DNA of 64,000 nt from Pseudoalteromonas undina. GTDB taxonomy: Bacteria; Pseudomonadota; Gammaproteobacteria; Enterobacterales; Alteromonadaceae. Where the stretch lies: positions 1,302,001-1,366,000 of the forward strand of contig NZ_AHCF03000003.1 of assembly GCF_000238275.3 (NCBI RefSeq), written 5' to 3'. The translations under genes and the position numbers were made by a program. The notes under the pieces were generated by a model. It did no database searches. It was not told where the DNA came from and saw only the letters and a list, made by a program, of their open reading frames with translations. Positions 1-7,867 of this stretch are shown piece by piece; within the stretch, counting starts at the first letter, position 1; every line of letters begins with the position of its first letter.

Positions 1-213
1 GGGGGGAAAGCAGCCTTTAACTCAGTTTCTAATAGTAAATTAACGGCTGAGTTAGCTGGTCAGGCTAAAGTTAGGACCACAACTGCAGTGAAGCTTGGGA
101 TGTTTGCCGCTCTAGTTACTGTGCTTGCTAGTGGTGTTCGAACTATGGCCATGGTCAATGAAGAAAAAGCCTTACATGAATTATACCTCAGAGGGATGAT
201 TGAACCGAAATGA
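1..213 (+). CDS. C-terminal fragment of an unrecognised protein with one hydrophobic segment (5' end outside window)
   Basis: Frame 1 is open from the window edge to TGA at 211-213, giving the last 70 residues of a protein that starts upstream. It has a polar, Ala/Ser/Thr-rich beginning, one hydrophobic stretch around residues 35-49 (GMFAALVTVLASGV) and a short charged tail. The next gene starts inside its stop codon (ATGA overlap at 210-213), so the two are translationally coupled. The same arrangement, an Ala/Gly-rich hydrophobic C-terminus coupled by ATGA to a small membrane protein, recurs at 7187-8238. A toxin tip followed by its immunity protein is possible, but no domain is recognised. 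Confidence 0.5.
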   Translation, partial: GGKAAFNSVSNSKLTAELAGQAKVRTTTAVKLGMFAALVTVLASGVRTMAMVNEEKALHELYLRGMIEPK

Positions 214-442
214 TAGGGCTAATAATAATAGGGTTTGCTTTTTTAGTTTACTACGGCAAAGTTAAGTATAATAAGCCCACTGGTAAAGCTGTTATTAGTG
301 GAGGGAGTAAGACTTTGCTGCTCTATGCTTCCAGTAATGGCCATTTTTTCAGTTTCTGAGCTATTGTTATTGCTGCTCCTGTTTATTGCAATTTTATCGG
401 AATTTATTAATATTTATTTTTATACCGTTTCAAAGGAGTTAT
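210..442 (+). pseudogene. small membrane protein, frame broken at a T6 run
   Basis: ATG at 210 overlaps the preceding stop codon. The frame runs for 49 residues, with an N-terminal membrane helix (MIGLIIIGFAFLVYY), and ends at TGA 357-359. A run of six T at 344-349 precedes the stop. Reading it as five T continues into a second strongly hydrophobic helix (LLLLLLFIAIL) and stops at TAA 440-442, giving a 76-residue two-helix protein. The region after the early stop codes for a textbook membrane helix in the shifted frame, so I read this as one gene with a one-base indel, or a sequencing error. The function is unknown; by position it could be the immunity partner of the upstream protein. Confidence 0.45.
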
Positions 443-447
443 AACGC

Positions 448-786
448 ATGTTTACTTTATTTTTTGTGGCTTCTTTGAATGTTGATTTTGCTCTTGCAGG
501 AAAAACTTCTGCGGGCTTAATACTTTGTGAGCAGATAAATAACCAAGTCAGTGGCTCTAAGTTAAATGAGTATAACCGATTAGATAGTGAGCTTAATAGT
601 TATTTAAACCTTGAGTTAGAAGCTAGCTCTGATTTGAGCTACAGCTTTTTCAGTGCTCAAGTTGATTACATTAATTCATTTGAATATGCTGACAAAAACA
701 AGCCTTTAGATGATAATTTACTATCTAAACAAAAATGCCAAGATCACATAGATAATGCAAATATGTTAATTCGAAAGTTTCAATAA
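448..786 (+). CDS. small secreted protein of unknown function
   Basis: The protein has 112 residues. A good Shine-Dalgarno (AAAGGAG, 432-438) lies nine bases before the ATG. The first 18 residues look like a short signal peptide ending at an Ala-Leu-Ala-Gly site, so export is likely. The remainder is polar and acidic, with two cysteines (in ILCEQ near residue 27 and KCQDH near residue 97) that could form a disulfide in the periplasm. The ribosome-binding site lies inside the end of the preceding reading frame, suggesting one transcript. I do not recognise the family. Confidence 0.55.
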   Translation: MFTLFFVASLNVDFALAGKTSAGLILCEQINNQVSGSKLNEYNRLDSELNSYLNLELEASSDLSYSFFSAQVDYINSFEYADKNKPLDDNLLSKQKCQDHIDNANMLIRKFQ

Positions 787-797
787 ATTAAAAAAAA

Positions 798-821
798 GGT
801 CAAATCTCGACTTCAGACATC
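798..821. repeat. 24-bp dispersed repeat, copy 1 (possible mobile-element end)
   Basis: This 24-base segment is the reverse complement of 60080-60103 with a single mismatch. The other copy sits exactly where an IS3-family orfB is cut off. It lies in a short gap between two small genes. The sequence resembles the conserved ends I associate with REP/RAYT-type elements (inference from memory). Confidence 0.5.
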
Positions 822-924
822 AAATTCATGCGGCAATCTTATAAGCTACTTTTAAAATAAAATGCGGGTGGCTCACTTGCTAATAAATCTCTCTGAGTTA
901 AATTTAAGGTAAAAGGAAGTTTTT

Positions 925-1158
925 ATGAAAAGTATTAGACGTATTTGGTTTTGGTTTACGCTAGTTGTGTGCCCATTGTTAATTATTTTAGGTGTAGCTA
1001 CCTTTGCACAGTTATTAGGGCAATACATGTATTCTGAGCAATTTAGTTTTTCGTCGCTGTCTAGCTTTCAAATTGCATTTATTGGTGGTGGTGTTTGTGC
1101 TTTTTCTGTATTTTTAAGCACGTTAAAAGAGGTAAAAATACGCTTTTTTGCAAAATAA
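925..1158 (+). CDS. small two-helix membrane protein
   Basis: The protein has 77 residues and a Shine-Dalgarno (AAAGGAAG, about 911-918) before the ATG. Two hydrophobic segments, about residues 8-32 and 49-65, are separated by a Ser/Phe-rich loop, and the C-terminus is basic. This predicts an inner-membrane hairpin protein. No family is recognised. It lies in a stretch of short accessory genes, so it may not be conserved between strains. Confidence 0.5.
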   Translation: MKSIRRIWFWFTLVVCPLLIILGVATFAQLLGQYMYSEQFSFSSLSSFQIAFIGGGVCAFSVFLSTLKEVKIRFFAK

Positions 1159-1410
1159 GGGGTTAATAGAAAAAAGGGGATCTTGTACCTCTGCAAATAA
1201 GCCACTTAAACACTTGTGATACCTTCCAAAACGCCAATTCAAACAACAGCAAACCCTCTTTTTTATATTTTATGTAAATCGAAGTAACCGATTGAACCAA
1301 AATAGCAACTCGGCTATGGTTAATGCATCAATTAAAATAAATTTAAAACGACTTAATCTACAGGTTCGTTATATGCAATTCAGATTTATGAGTATTATTC
1401 AAAGGTTCGT

Positions 1411-1877
1411 ATGGAAAATTTAGTTGTCATTAGGGAAGCGAAAAAAGTGTTCACCCATTTATTTTTGAACTTTCGCCTCATTTAGCTGAAGTTGCTCAGC
1501 TAGATTGGCATAGTGACGAAGCTATTCAAAAAATGCAAAATGATTACATTTCAAAAATGCTTCAAGAAACAGCGAAACCAAACATCACCTTTATCGCTGA
1601 GATCAATAATATTTCATTGGGTTTTATTCATGTACGAACACATGTGGATGGAATTTCAGGTGAAACTTGTGGAACTATACCGCTTCTTGCCGTATCACCA
1701 AAATCGCAAGGTTTGGGCTTAGGTAAACGTTTAATTGAACAGGGTGAAAAGAGGGCTAAAAACTTAGGCTGTAGGTTGTTACATCTAGAGGTCTTTGCAA
1801 ATAATAAGATAGCGGATAGCTTTTATCAAAATATAGGTTTTAAGCCTAAAACTGTTCATATGATAAAACCAATATAG
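1411..1877 (+). pseudogene. GNAT-family N-acetyltransferase interrupted by a frameshift at an A6 run
   Basis: ATG at 1411 opens a frame that reads MENLVVIREAKK and then stops early. The rest of a normal GNAT protein lies in the +1 frame up to TAG at 1875-1877. Adding one A to the run of six A at 1441-1446 joins the two into about 155 residues, the usual length for the family. The acetyl-CoA-binding motif A is clear (LLAVSPKSQGLGLGKRL), followed by the usual C-terminal ENxxAxxFYxxxGF-like segment (NKIADSFYQNIGF). GNAT proteins transfer acetyl groups from acetyl-CoA; the substrate cannot be told. An internal ATG at 1533 could still yield a 114-residue product lacking the N-terminal strands. Confidence 0.75.
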
Positions 1878-1992
1878 AGGAATTTGCATATAATAAGTTG
1901 CTAACACGTAATAATAACCATTATTTTGCGCTTAACAATGCCTTAGTTTGCTTTAAAAATGCTGAGCCCAATTCAAACACGGGAGTTATAAA

Positions 1993-2172
1993 ATGTCATC
2001 AGATAAAAAAGACAAAACTAAATCAAATAAAGTTGGTGCTGGCATAGCGCTTGGTGTTGGTGTCGGCTTAGCTATTGGCGCTTCAATGGGTAATATTGGT
2101 GCAGGGTTGGCAGTTGGAATAGCGTTAGGTATTGCTTTTGGGGTTAGTATGCAAAAAAAAAGAAGACTCTAA
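1993..2172 (+). CDS. glycine-zipper small membrane protein, C-terminus altered by an A9 run
   Basis: This frame encodes 59 residues. A lysine-rich head (DKKDKTK) is followed by a long Gly/Ala/Ile zipper (GAGIALGVGVGLAIGASMG and following), then KKRRL and TAA. The coding sequence contains nine A at 2153-2161. With eight A the frame would instead end KKEDSKKDDK and stop a little later, an acidic tail mirroring the charged head and, as far as I recall, typical of such proteins. The visible frame may therefore be a one-base slip. Proteins of this kind sit in membranes through GxxxG packing; the role is unknown. A GGGAG motif lies about seven bases upstream of the start. Confidence 0.5.
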   Translation: MSSDKKDKTKSNKVGAGIALGVGVGLAIGASMGNIGAGLAVGIALGIAFGVSMQKKRRL

Positions 2173-2238
2173 AAAAGATGACAAATAGATATTATGTCCA
2201 AGCTAATTAATAAGAGTGTTAGGTTTTGAAGAAAGATT

Positions 2239-2697
2239 ATGGACATGAAATTTATTTGGATATTGTTACTATTTTTAAGTTTTAATGCACTTGTAAATAG
2301 TGACGCTAAGCCTATTAAACTGATTTAGAAAACTAAATTAAACTGATTCAGAATAGGCTGGATTTCGTCGATCAAATGGCTTTCGCAAGCAATTCAGATA
2401 TAAAAGGCTTAGAAAAAGCAGCCAAAGATAATGCACTCACTTTGATTCTATTTGCTTTTTTTTGTACATGGTGGGCTAAATCAATCGGTAGAAGTGCATT
2501 AGGCTGGTTCCAGTATTTCAGTAATCGCTTTTTGTGCTTGGCAGCGCCGAGCAAACATCAACTACTGTAAGAGCTACTCGCATAGAGTCTAATTTATCTA
2601 ATAATTACTTTAACTACATAGAGCGGGTATTTCTGTGCGTGAGATTTAAGTTTTACAACGATATTTACTTAGTTAAGGCTGAAACTTGTTTTATATA
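2239..2697 (+). pseudogene. degenerate remnant of a small exported/membrane protein
   Basis: ATG at 2239 gives a 29-residue signal-like peptide (KFIWILLLFLSFNALVNS) that stops at TAG. After a stop in the linking region, 2376-2570 reads a frame containing a short hydrophobic segment (LTLILFAFFCTWWAKSIGRS) with an xFCxxWAxxxGR pattern seen in small membrane proteins. After another frame change, an acidic/aromatic tail runs to a stop near 2697. A short direct repeat (TTAAACTGATT) flanks the first break. No single frame covers the region, so I read it as a decayed gene. This is a weak call; the pieces could be unrelated. Confidence 0.25.
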
Positions 2698-2837
2698 GTC
2701 ATGAGAAGCTTACTCCAGAGCTGATTAGTAAATTATGTGACGCAATTTCAATATATTAATTATGGGTGTCACTTTATGTTTTTGTTTAAAACATCATGTG
2801 CTAAATTTATTACAGCTATATTTACAGGGAAGATAAA

Positions 2838-4547
2838 ATGACAAAGCGATTACGTTTTTTATTACCATCAGTATTATTTTGTTTTGGAACAAGCGCGCTA
2901 GCAGCTGAGCCGGTTTTATATTACGGCGGAGATATTCTCACTATGGAAGGAGAAAAGCCGCATTATGAGGAAGCTTTAGTTGAGTCAGAAGGGCGGATTG
3001 TTTACCTTGGCAGCTTAGCGAAGGCCAGAGAAAAGTTTGACAATCTACAAAACAAAGACCTTCAAGGGAAAACACTTTTACCCGGTTTTTTGGATGCCCA
3101 TAGCCATATGTACAATACGGGTTTAATTGCGCAATTGGCAAATTTATTACCTCCTCCCGATGGCCCCGGTGCAAATTTTAATAGTTTAGTGACAACAACC
3201 AAAAAGTGGATGGAGTCTGCTGAAGGGAAATTCATTATCGGAAAATTTGGTTGGGTGTTAGCTAATGGATATGACGATTCGCAGCTTAGCGAAAAACAAC
3301 ATCCCACTAAAGATGTTCTAGATAAAATTTCGTCTAAATACCCAGTGCTTATAATGCATCAATCGGGTCATCTAGCAAGTGTCAATTCAAAAGCTCTAGA
3401 AGTGGGTGGCTACACAAAGGATACCAAAGACCCCAAAGGCGGTTTAATTAGGCGCTTGGCCGACAATAGTCCTAATGGCGTGCTTGAAGAAGCGGCTTTT
3501 TTTAATCTATTACTGCCTATTGTTGCCACTAAATCTGATGCTGAAGTACAACAAAGGTCCATTGAGCTTGCTCAGGTGGAGTATGCTAAAAATGGGTACT
3601 TAACAGCTCAAGATGGCCGAACCACAGCGGATGCAACTTCGGCATTAGAAAGAGCAGCTCGTGATAAATCGCTATTCATTGATGTTGTTTCATACCCTGA
3701 CATAGTTTGGAATAAGTCAGCTGTTAAGCCCGAATTTTATAATTCAGAACGCAGTTATGTTAATCGATACCGAATTGGAGGTGTTAAATTAACTTTAGAT
3801 GGTTCACCACAAGGAAAAACGGCTTGGTTATCATCACATTATCATATGCCGCCTGAGGGTAAACCGCTGGACTATAAAGGTTATCCTATCATGAGTGATG
3901 AGATGGCCATTAAACATATAAACACTGCGTTTAAAAACAAATGGCAGATTATTGCTCACACCAATGGTGATGCAGCGATTGACCAATATATTAAAGCTAT
4001 TAAAGTGGCTAAAAAAAGTTATGGGTATGATGATCACCGTAGCGTGATGATTCACGGCCAGACTTTACGTAAAGATCAAATCCCGGATTTAGTAGATTTA
4101 GGGATCCTCCCATCGTTGTTTCCTATGCACACTTTTTACTGGGGCGATTGGCATGTAGAGTCTGTTTTGGGGCACCCAAGGGCAGATTATATTTCGCCAT
4201 CACGAGATGTAGTTGAAGCTGGTTTAACGGTTACTTCTCACCATGATGCCCCTGTGACATTTCCAAATTCAATGCGAGTGCTCGATGCAACGGTTAATCG
4301 TATTACGCGTTCGGGTAAAGTATTGGGGCCGGATCAACGTTTAACGCCTTATGAAGGGTTAAAAACATTAACGCAATGGGCTGCTATTCAATACTTTGAA
4401 GAAACAAGTAAAGGTACGCTAGCTGAGGGAAAGCTCGCGGATTTCGTCATTTTAAGTAACAACCCTTTAAAAGTGGAACCACTTACTATTAAGGATATAA
4501 AAATAGTGCAAAGCATTAAAGAAGGTCATGTTGTATATTCAAATTGA
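2838..4547 (+). CDS. periplasmic amidohydrolase, YtcJ-like (Amidohydro_3)
   Basis: The protein has 569 residues and a signal peptide ending near residue 23 (TSALAA), with an AGGGA ribosome site before the ATG. The metal-binding HxH of the amidohydrolase superfamily is at H88/H90 (GFLDAHSHMY). Later metal and catalytic positions are suggested by IIAHTNGDAA, VMIHGQ and TSHHDAPVTFP. The C-terminal strand set ends with the usual GTLAEGKLADFVILS. Such enzymes hydrolyse C-N or C-O bonds of unknown substrates; the fold is a TIM barrel flanked by a beta-sandwich built from both termini. It is a single-gene unit followed by a nine-base-pair hairpin at 4581-4605. Confidence 0.85.
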   Translation: MTKRLRFLLPSVLFCFGTSALAAEPVLYYGGDILTMEGEKPHYEEALVESEGRIVYLGSLAKAREKFDNLQNKDLQGKTLLPGFLDAHSHMYNTGLIAQLANLLPPPDGPGANFNSLVTTTKKWMESAEGKFIIGKFGWVLANGYDDSQLSEKQHPTKDVLDKISSKYPVLIMHQSGHLASVNSKALEVGGYTKDTKDPKGGLIRRLADNSPNGVLEEAAFFNLLLPIVATKSDAEVQQRSIELAQVEYAKNGYLTAQDGRTTADATSALERAARDKSLFIDVVSYPDIVWNKSAVKPEFYNSERSYVNRYRIGGVKLTLDGSPQGKTAWLSSHYHMPPEGKPLDYKGYPIMSDEMAIKHINTAFKNKWQIIAHTNGDAAIDQYIKAIKVAKKSYGYDDHRSVMIHGQTLRKDQIPDLVDLGILPSLFPMHTFYWGDWHVESVLGHPRADYISPSRDVVEAGLTVTSHHDAPVTFPNSMRVLDATVNRITRSGKVLGPDQRLTPYEGLKTLTQWAAIQYFEETSKGTLAEGKLADFVILSNNPLKVEPLTIKDIKIVQSIKEGHVVYSN

Positions 4548-4580
4548 TATTCAACATGAAACAATTTTAACGTTGAACTA

Positions 4581-4605
4581 TACGACGGCTTTAGTCGCCG
4601 TCGTA
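4581..4605. terminator. hairpin after the amidohydrolase gene
   Basis: A perfect nine-base-pair stem (TACGACGGC / GCCGTCGTA) has a seven-base loop, 34 bases past the stop codon. There is no T-tract, so termination is plausible but not certain. Confidence 0.45.
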
Positions 4606-4814
4606 TTAAACCTCAGCCTTGAGATGCAACAGTGAAGTTTGAGATTTAATGAATATTTATAAAACTTCTAACGGTTAATTCTTGTAAAAACTTGTCCCTT
4701 TTTTGTTTGCTTTTGAATTCATATGCTAATTTTTAAATGCTCGGTTAAGCGAATAATAATCAAATTTAAGGGTTGAAAATGAAAAAATGTACTAATTTAT
4801 TGTGAGAATGCATG

Positions 4815-4843
4815 TAGCGGCTTATTTTAGTCGCTATTTTTTT
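4815..4843 (+). terminator. rho-independent terminator in the leader of the cyclase gene
   Basis: A seven-pair stem (4815-4821 with 4830-4836, one G-U pair) is followed by seven T at 4837-4843. It ends 37 bases before the cyclase start codon and follows a short frame, so it could act as an attenuator rather than serving an upstream gene. Confidence 0.55.
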
Positions 4844-4880
4844 GGATAGCGCGTTAAACATATACAAATAAGGAGATACG

Positions 4881-5837
4881 ATGAAACTGGCAATGTTGAT
4901 GTCGTTTATGTTTTTTTTAATTAGTTGTTCGAGCTTAGCGACCAATAGCAAAGAATTAAGTAAATCTAAGCAAACTGAAGAGTTTATTACTCTTGTCAGT
5001 CATGCCAAAACCTATGACCTGTCTCATAATTGGGATGAAAATTCCCCAATAGCGTCCGTTAACCCAAAATACTCAATGGCACTTAATGCAAACCATGCTG
5101 ATACACGTGGTACATTTGGTGATAACAATCAGCTCTCATTCACCTCAGAAATAATGCAATGGAGTGGTCACCATGGAGGTCCTACTATTGATGCGTTAGG
5201 TCATATTGGTCGAGATGGTTTACTGTATGGTGGAGTAGATGCGGCGCAAGCGACCAATGATCGCAGAGGAATAGGACGCAGTGGTGTAGGGAGTGACTTA
5301 GGAATTGATCATTATCCTGTAAACTTATTGAGTAACCGAACGGTATTACTTGATGTGGCTCGCTTTATTAACGGTGACGATACCCCATTGGCTGCAGATT
5401 TTGACATAACGGCGTCACATTTAAAAAGAACAGCAAAATCGCAAGGTGTAAAAATTAAAAAAGGCGATACTGTGTTTATTAGAACGGGGTGGGGGCAATA
5501 TTTTGCTAATAACCCACAGCAATATATTGCAGAACATGCTGCAGGCGTTGGTTTAAGTGGTGCACAGTTTTTAATAAAGGCTGGTGCAAGTGTTGTTGGT
5601 AATGACACCCTTACTTTTGAAAAACGCCCACCTATTGCTACAGAACCCTCATTTCAGGTTTTTCCGGTACATATGATGTTATTAGCAGATAACGGTATTT
5701 ACATAATAGAAAATTTGTTCCTTGAGGAGCTAGCTAAAGAAAAAGTCTATGAGTTTATTGCCATTGTGCCGCCGCTTAAAATACGTGGTGGCACTGGCTC
5801 GGCATTACGCGTATTTGCACTTACAAGTAACTTATAG
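4881..5837 (+). CDS. cyclase-family (kynurenine formamidase-like) lipoprotein
   Basis: The protein has 318 residues and a lipoprotein signal (lipobox LISC, Cys16), so it should be membrane-anchored in the periplasm. AAGGAG precedes the ATG. The cyclase-family metal motif is present as HHGGPTIDALGHIG (residues 97-110; His97/98, Asp104 and His108 are the likely metal ligands), although the family's usual HxGTHxDxPxH has Pro-Thr and Ala-Leu-Gly in place of some positions. GDTVFIRTGW and GNDTL match later family blocks. Family members hydrolyse amide or ester bonds, as in formylkynurenine; this substrate is unknown. A terminator-like hairpin lies just upstream. Confidence 0.8.
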   Translation: MKLAMLMSFMFFLISCSSLATNSKELSKSKQTEEFITLVSHAKTYDLSHNWDENSPIASVNPKYSMALNANHADTRGTFGDNNQLSFTSEIMQWSGHHGGPTIDALGHIGRDGLLYGGVDAAQATNDRRGIGRSGVGSDLGIDHYPVNLLSNRTVLLDVARFINGDDTPLAADFDITASHLKRTAKSQGVKIKKGDTVFIRTGWGQYFANNPQQYIAEHAAGVGLSGAQFLIKAGASVVGNDTLTFEKRPPIATEPSFQVFPVHMMLLADNGIYIIENLFLEELAKEKVYEFIAIVPPLKIRGGTGSALRVFALTSNL

Positions 5838-5973
5838 TTGAATAAAGAGTAAGGTTAATAGTGGTTACTGTTTTTATATACAGTGGTATCGTTTTTTGAA
5901 ATAAGAAACATACACAAAGAGTATTTTTCTTTATCATGATAAAAGTACTGGCTGTAAAATTAACAATACTTAT

Positions 5974-6567
5974 ATGGACGACTCAAGGATGAACAAAGGA
6001 ATATTAAAATCGTGGAATGACGATAAAGGCTTTGGCTTTATTAAATCAAGCACACTGCAACACGATACCTTTATACACATATCGTCGCTCAAACATATGA
6101 GTCGTAAACCTAAAGTGGGTGACATTATCTATTTTGAGGTTGCGACTGAGCCTAACGGTAAAACTAAAGCTGTAAATTGCCGTATTGAGGGCGTACTAGC
6201 ACAACCACACATAAAAGCTTCATCAAGGCCGGTTAGAATAAGTAAAACCCCAGGTAAGAACTCACCTTTAATGAAACTTATAACACTTGGTATTATTTTT
6301 AGTATTGGTTTTAGTGTGTATAAAACCGGTTTTTTAAATACCAAGCAAACACCAGTCGTAACTAATGCTAACTTAGAGTCATTTATGCCCGCGAGTTCAA
6401 GCTCACTTAATAAAACACCACCAACATTTCGTTGTGATGGCCGCCAACATTGTAGCCAAATGACCTCGTATGCAGAGGCATTATTTTTTATTCAACATTG
6501 CCCAAATACTAAAATGGACGGTGATAGAGATGGCGAGCCTTGTGAACGGCTGTTTGGAAATAGGTAG
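5974..6567 (+). CDS. cold-shock domain / membrane helix / Excalibur-domain protein
   Basis: The protein has 197 residues in three parts. Residues about 7-70 are a cold-shock domain with RNP1 (KGFGFI, 18-23) and RNP2 (DTFIHIS, 31-37). Residues about 95-118 form a membrane helix. Residues about 150-197 resemble the Excalibur calcium-binding domain, with paired cysteines (RCDGRQHCSQM, HCP, EPCE) and the calcium-loop-like DGDRDGEPCE. The nucleic-acid-binding domain would be cytoplasmic and the Excalibur part periplasmic. Neither ATG 5974 nor ATG 5989 has a well-spaced ribosome site; homologues I recall begin close to the second. The function is unknown. Confidence 0.75.
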   Translation: MDDSRMNKGILKSWNDDKGFGFIKSSTLQHDTFIHISSLKHMSRKPKVGDIIYFEVATEPNGKTKAVNCRIEGVLAQPHIKASSRPVRISKTPGKNSPLMKLITLGIIFSIGFSVYKTGFLNTKQTPVVTNANLESFMPASSSSLNKTPPTFRCDGRQHCSQMTSYAEALFFIQHCPNTKMDGDRDGEPCERLFGNR

Positions 6568-6688
6568 TTTTTATATTGGGGTTATTAATAAACTAAAAAT
6601 TAGTTGATACCTGTTAAGTGGAATACGATTTTTAGTAATACAGTTATAAATAGCTGGTGGATTAAAGCCATTTATCATGGAGGTTGTT

Positions 6689-6997
6689 ATGTTTAAAGTA
6701 ATAATTGGATGTGCTGTTATATTTTCGTTTTTTTGTATGTTACTCGCCACCGCACCTTTTACGCCTGCAATATCAGGATCATTTATTATGCTGTTATTTG
6801 CAGGAGCTATTGGTTACAAGGGCTATTTGCAATCAAGTTTGATACTGCTGTTAATTAATACGCTGGCGGTTATTGGTAGCCCAGCTACAGATATAGGCAA
6901 CACTAATACATTACTGTTTTTACCAATATTATTTTCAATCTCATTTGGTGGTGTTTTATTAGGCGTAAGAAAGTTAACTTTAAAACACGTTTTGTAG
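6689..6997 (+). CDS. small integral membrane protein
   Basis: The protein has 102 residues and three predicted membrane helices, with a basic C-terminus (RKLTLKHVL). I chose ATG 6689 because GGAGG at 6679-6683 is correctly spaced for it; the alternative ATG at 6677 would overlap that site. The pattern resembles small uncharacterised inner-membrane proteins. I do not recognise a family, and the neighbours give no clue. Confidence 0.55.
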   Translation: MFKVIIGCAVIFSFFCMLLATAPFTPAISGSFIMLLFAGAIGYKGYLQSSLILLLINTLAVIGSPATDIGNTNTLLFLPILFSISFGGVLLGVRKLTLKHVL

Positions 6998-7186
6998 ACG
7001 AGAGTTTTGCCCACGTTTGAGGTAAAAGCGCTTTTTAGAATAAAACTTTATTTAAGTTGAAATGAAGTAGAAGAGAAAATTTAAGTATCAAAAAAATGTT
7101 TCAGTTACATTATATATTTTATCAAGAATGAAGGCGGGAGTTATTGACTTCAAGCATCCAACTTAAACGAATTTAATATTGGATTT

Positions 7187-7867
7187 ATGGGCACGTCAAC
7201 TAGCGTTTACGCAAAAAGAGTCGGCGATTTTGCAGATGCAGTAAAAGATTATCAGAAGTCACTCATGGAATACCGTCAAGCTGTTAAGAGCAAATCCCCA
7301 ATAAAAGCTGCAGCTAAACAAAAAGCAAAGCTTGCTTTTGAAAAAATGCAGAACAAGTTTAGATTGGAAGTGAAAGCTGTCACTAGTCAAATTAATTCTA
7401 GGCGCGGTACTCCAATAAGCAACTTCAAAAGAGGGGCTGATATAGCTAGAAGTAGTCGAAGTGTTGCAAAATTAGACTTAATAAATCCTATACATGCCGA
7501 TAACGTTGTGAAGTTTACTAAGTATGCAAAGTTTTTAGGTAATGGCTTAGCCGTTATCGACTTTGGAGGTCGAGTAGGAAATATTCATAATTCTTATAAA
7601 ACAGATGATAATTGGGAACGAGAAATGTTTATTGAATCAACTAGTTTTGTTGCAAGTGCAGCTACAGGTATTGGGGTTGTAAATGCTGGGGCTGCAGTTA
7701 TGACTTTTCTAGTTGTGGCAACGCCAGTAGGTTGGGTTGGCCTAATTGTTGGTGGGGCTTTGTTAGCAGGTGCAGCTGCTGGGGCTTCAATAAAGGTTAA
7801 CAAAATTGTAAAAGAAGATGCCGGAGGGATATATGATTATATTATGGAGCAGGTTAATAAATTATGA
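7187..7867 (+). CDS. putative orphan pore-forming toxin module with glycine-rich hydrophobic C-terminus
   Basis: The protein has 226 residues. The N-terminal half (about 1-110) is polar, Lys/Ala-rich and helical. Residues about 140-200 contain two long Gly/Ala-rich hydrophobic segments (SFVASAATGIGVVNAGAAV and GWVGLIVGGALLAGAAAGA), a hairpin like those of membrane-inserting toxins. There is no signal peptide. No good ribosome site precedes ATG 7187; the frame stays open a little further up to TGA at about 7145, as if a toxin tip had been separated from a longer carrier. The next gene overlaps by ATGA. Toxin followed by immunity protein is my inference from architecture; no family match is claimed. 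Confidence 0.5.
   Translation: MGTSTSVYAKRVGDFADAVKDYQKSLMEYRQAVKSKSPIKAAAKQKAKLAFEKMQNKFRLEVKAVTSQINSRRGTPISNFKRGADIARSSRSVAKLDLINPIHADNVVKFTKYAKFLGNGLAVIDFGGRVGNIHNSYKTDDNWEREMFIESTSFVASAATGIGVVNAGAAVMTFLVVATPVGWVGLIVGGALLAGAAAGASIKVNKIVKEDAGGIYDYIMEQVNKL

Larger units (their letters stand above)
4548..4880 (+). other. intergenic region with two hairpins and a tiny leader-like frame
   Basis: Two stem-loops are present, one just after the amidohydrolase gene and one with a T-tract just before the cyclase gene. Between them is an eight-codon frame (MKKCTNLL, 4779-4805) with a weak purine-rich site before it. I see no other gene here. Confidence 0.5.

Noticed and set aside
2372..2554. Minus-strand 60-codon frame over the degenerate small gene
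   Set aside because: No ribosome site; mirror of the plus-strand frame.
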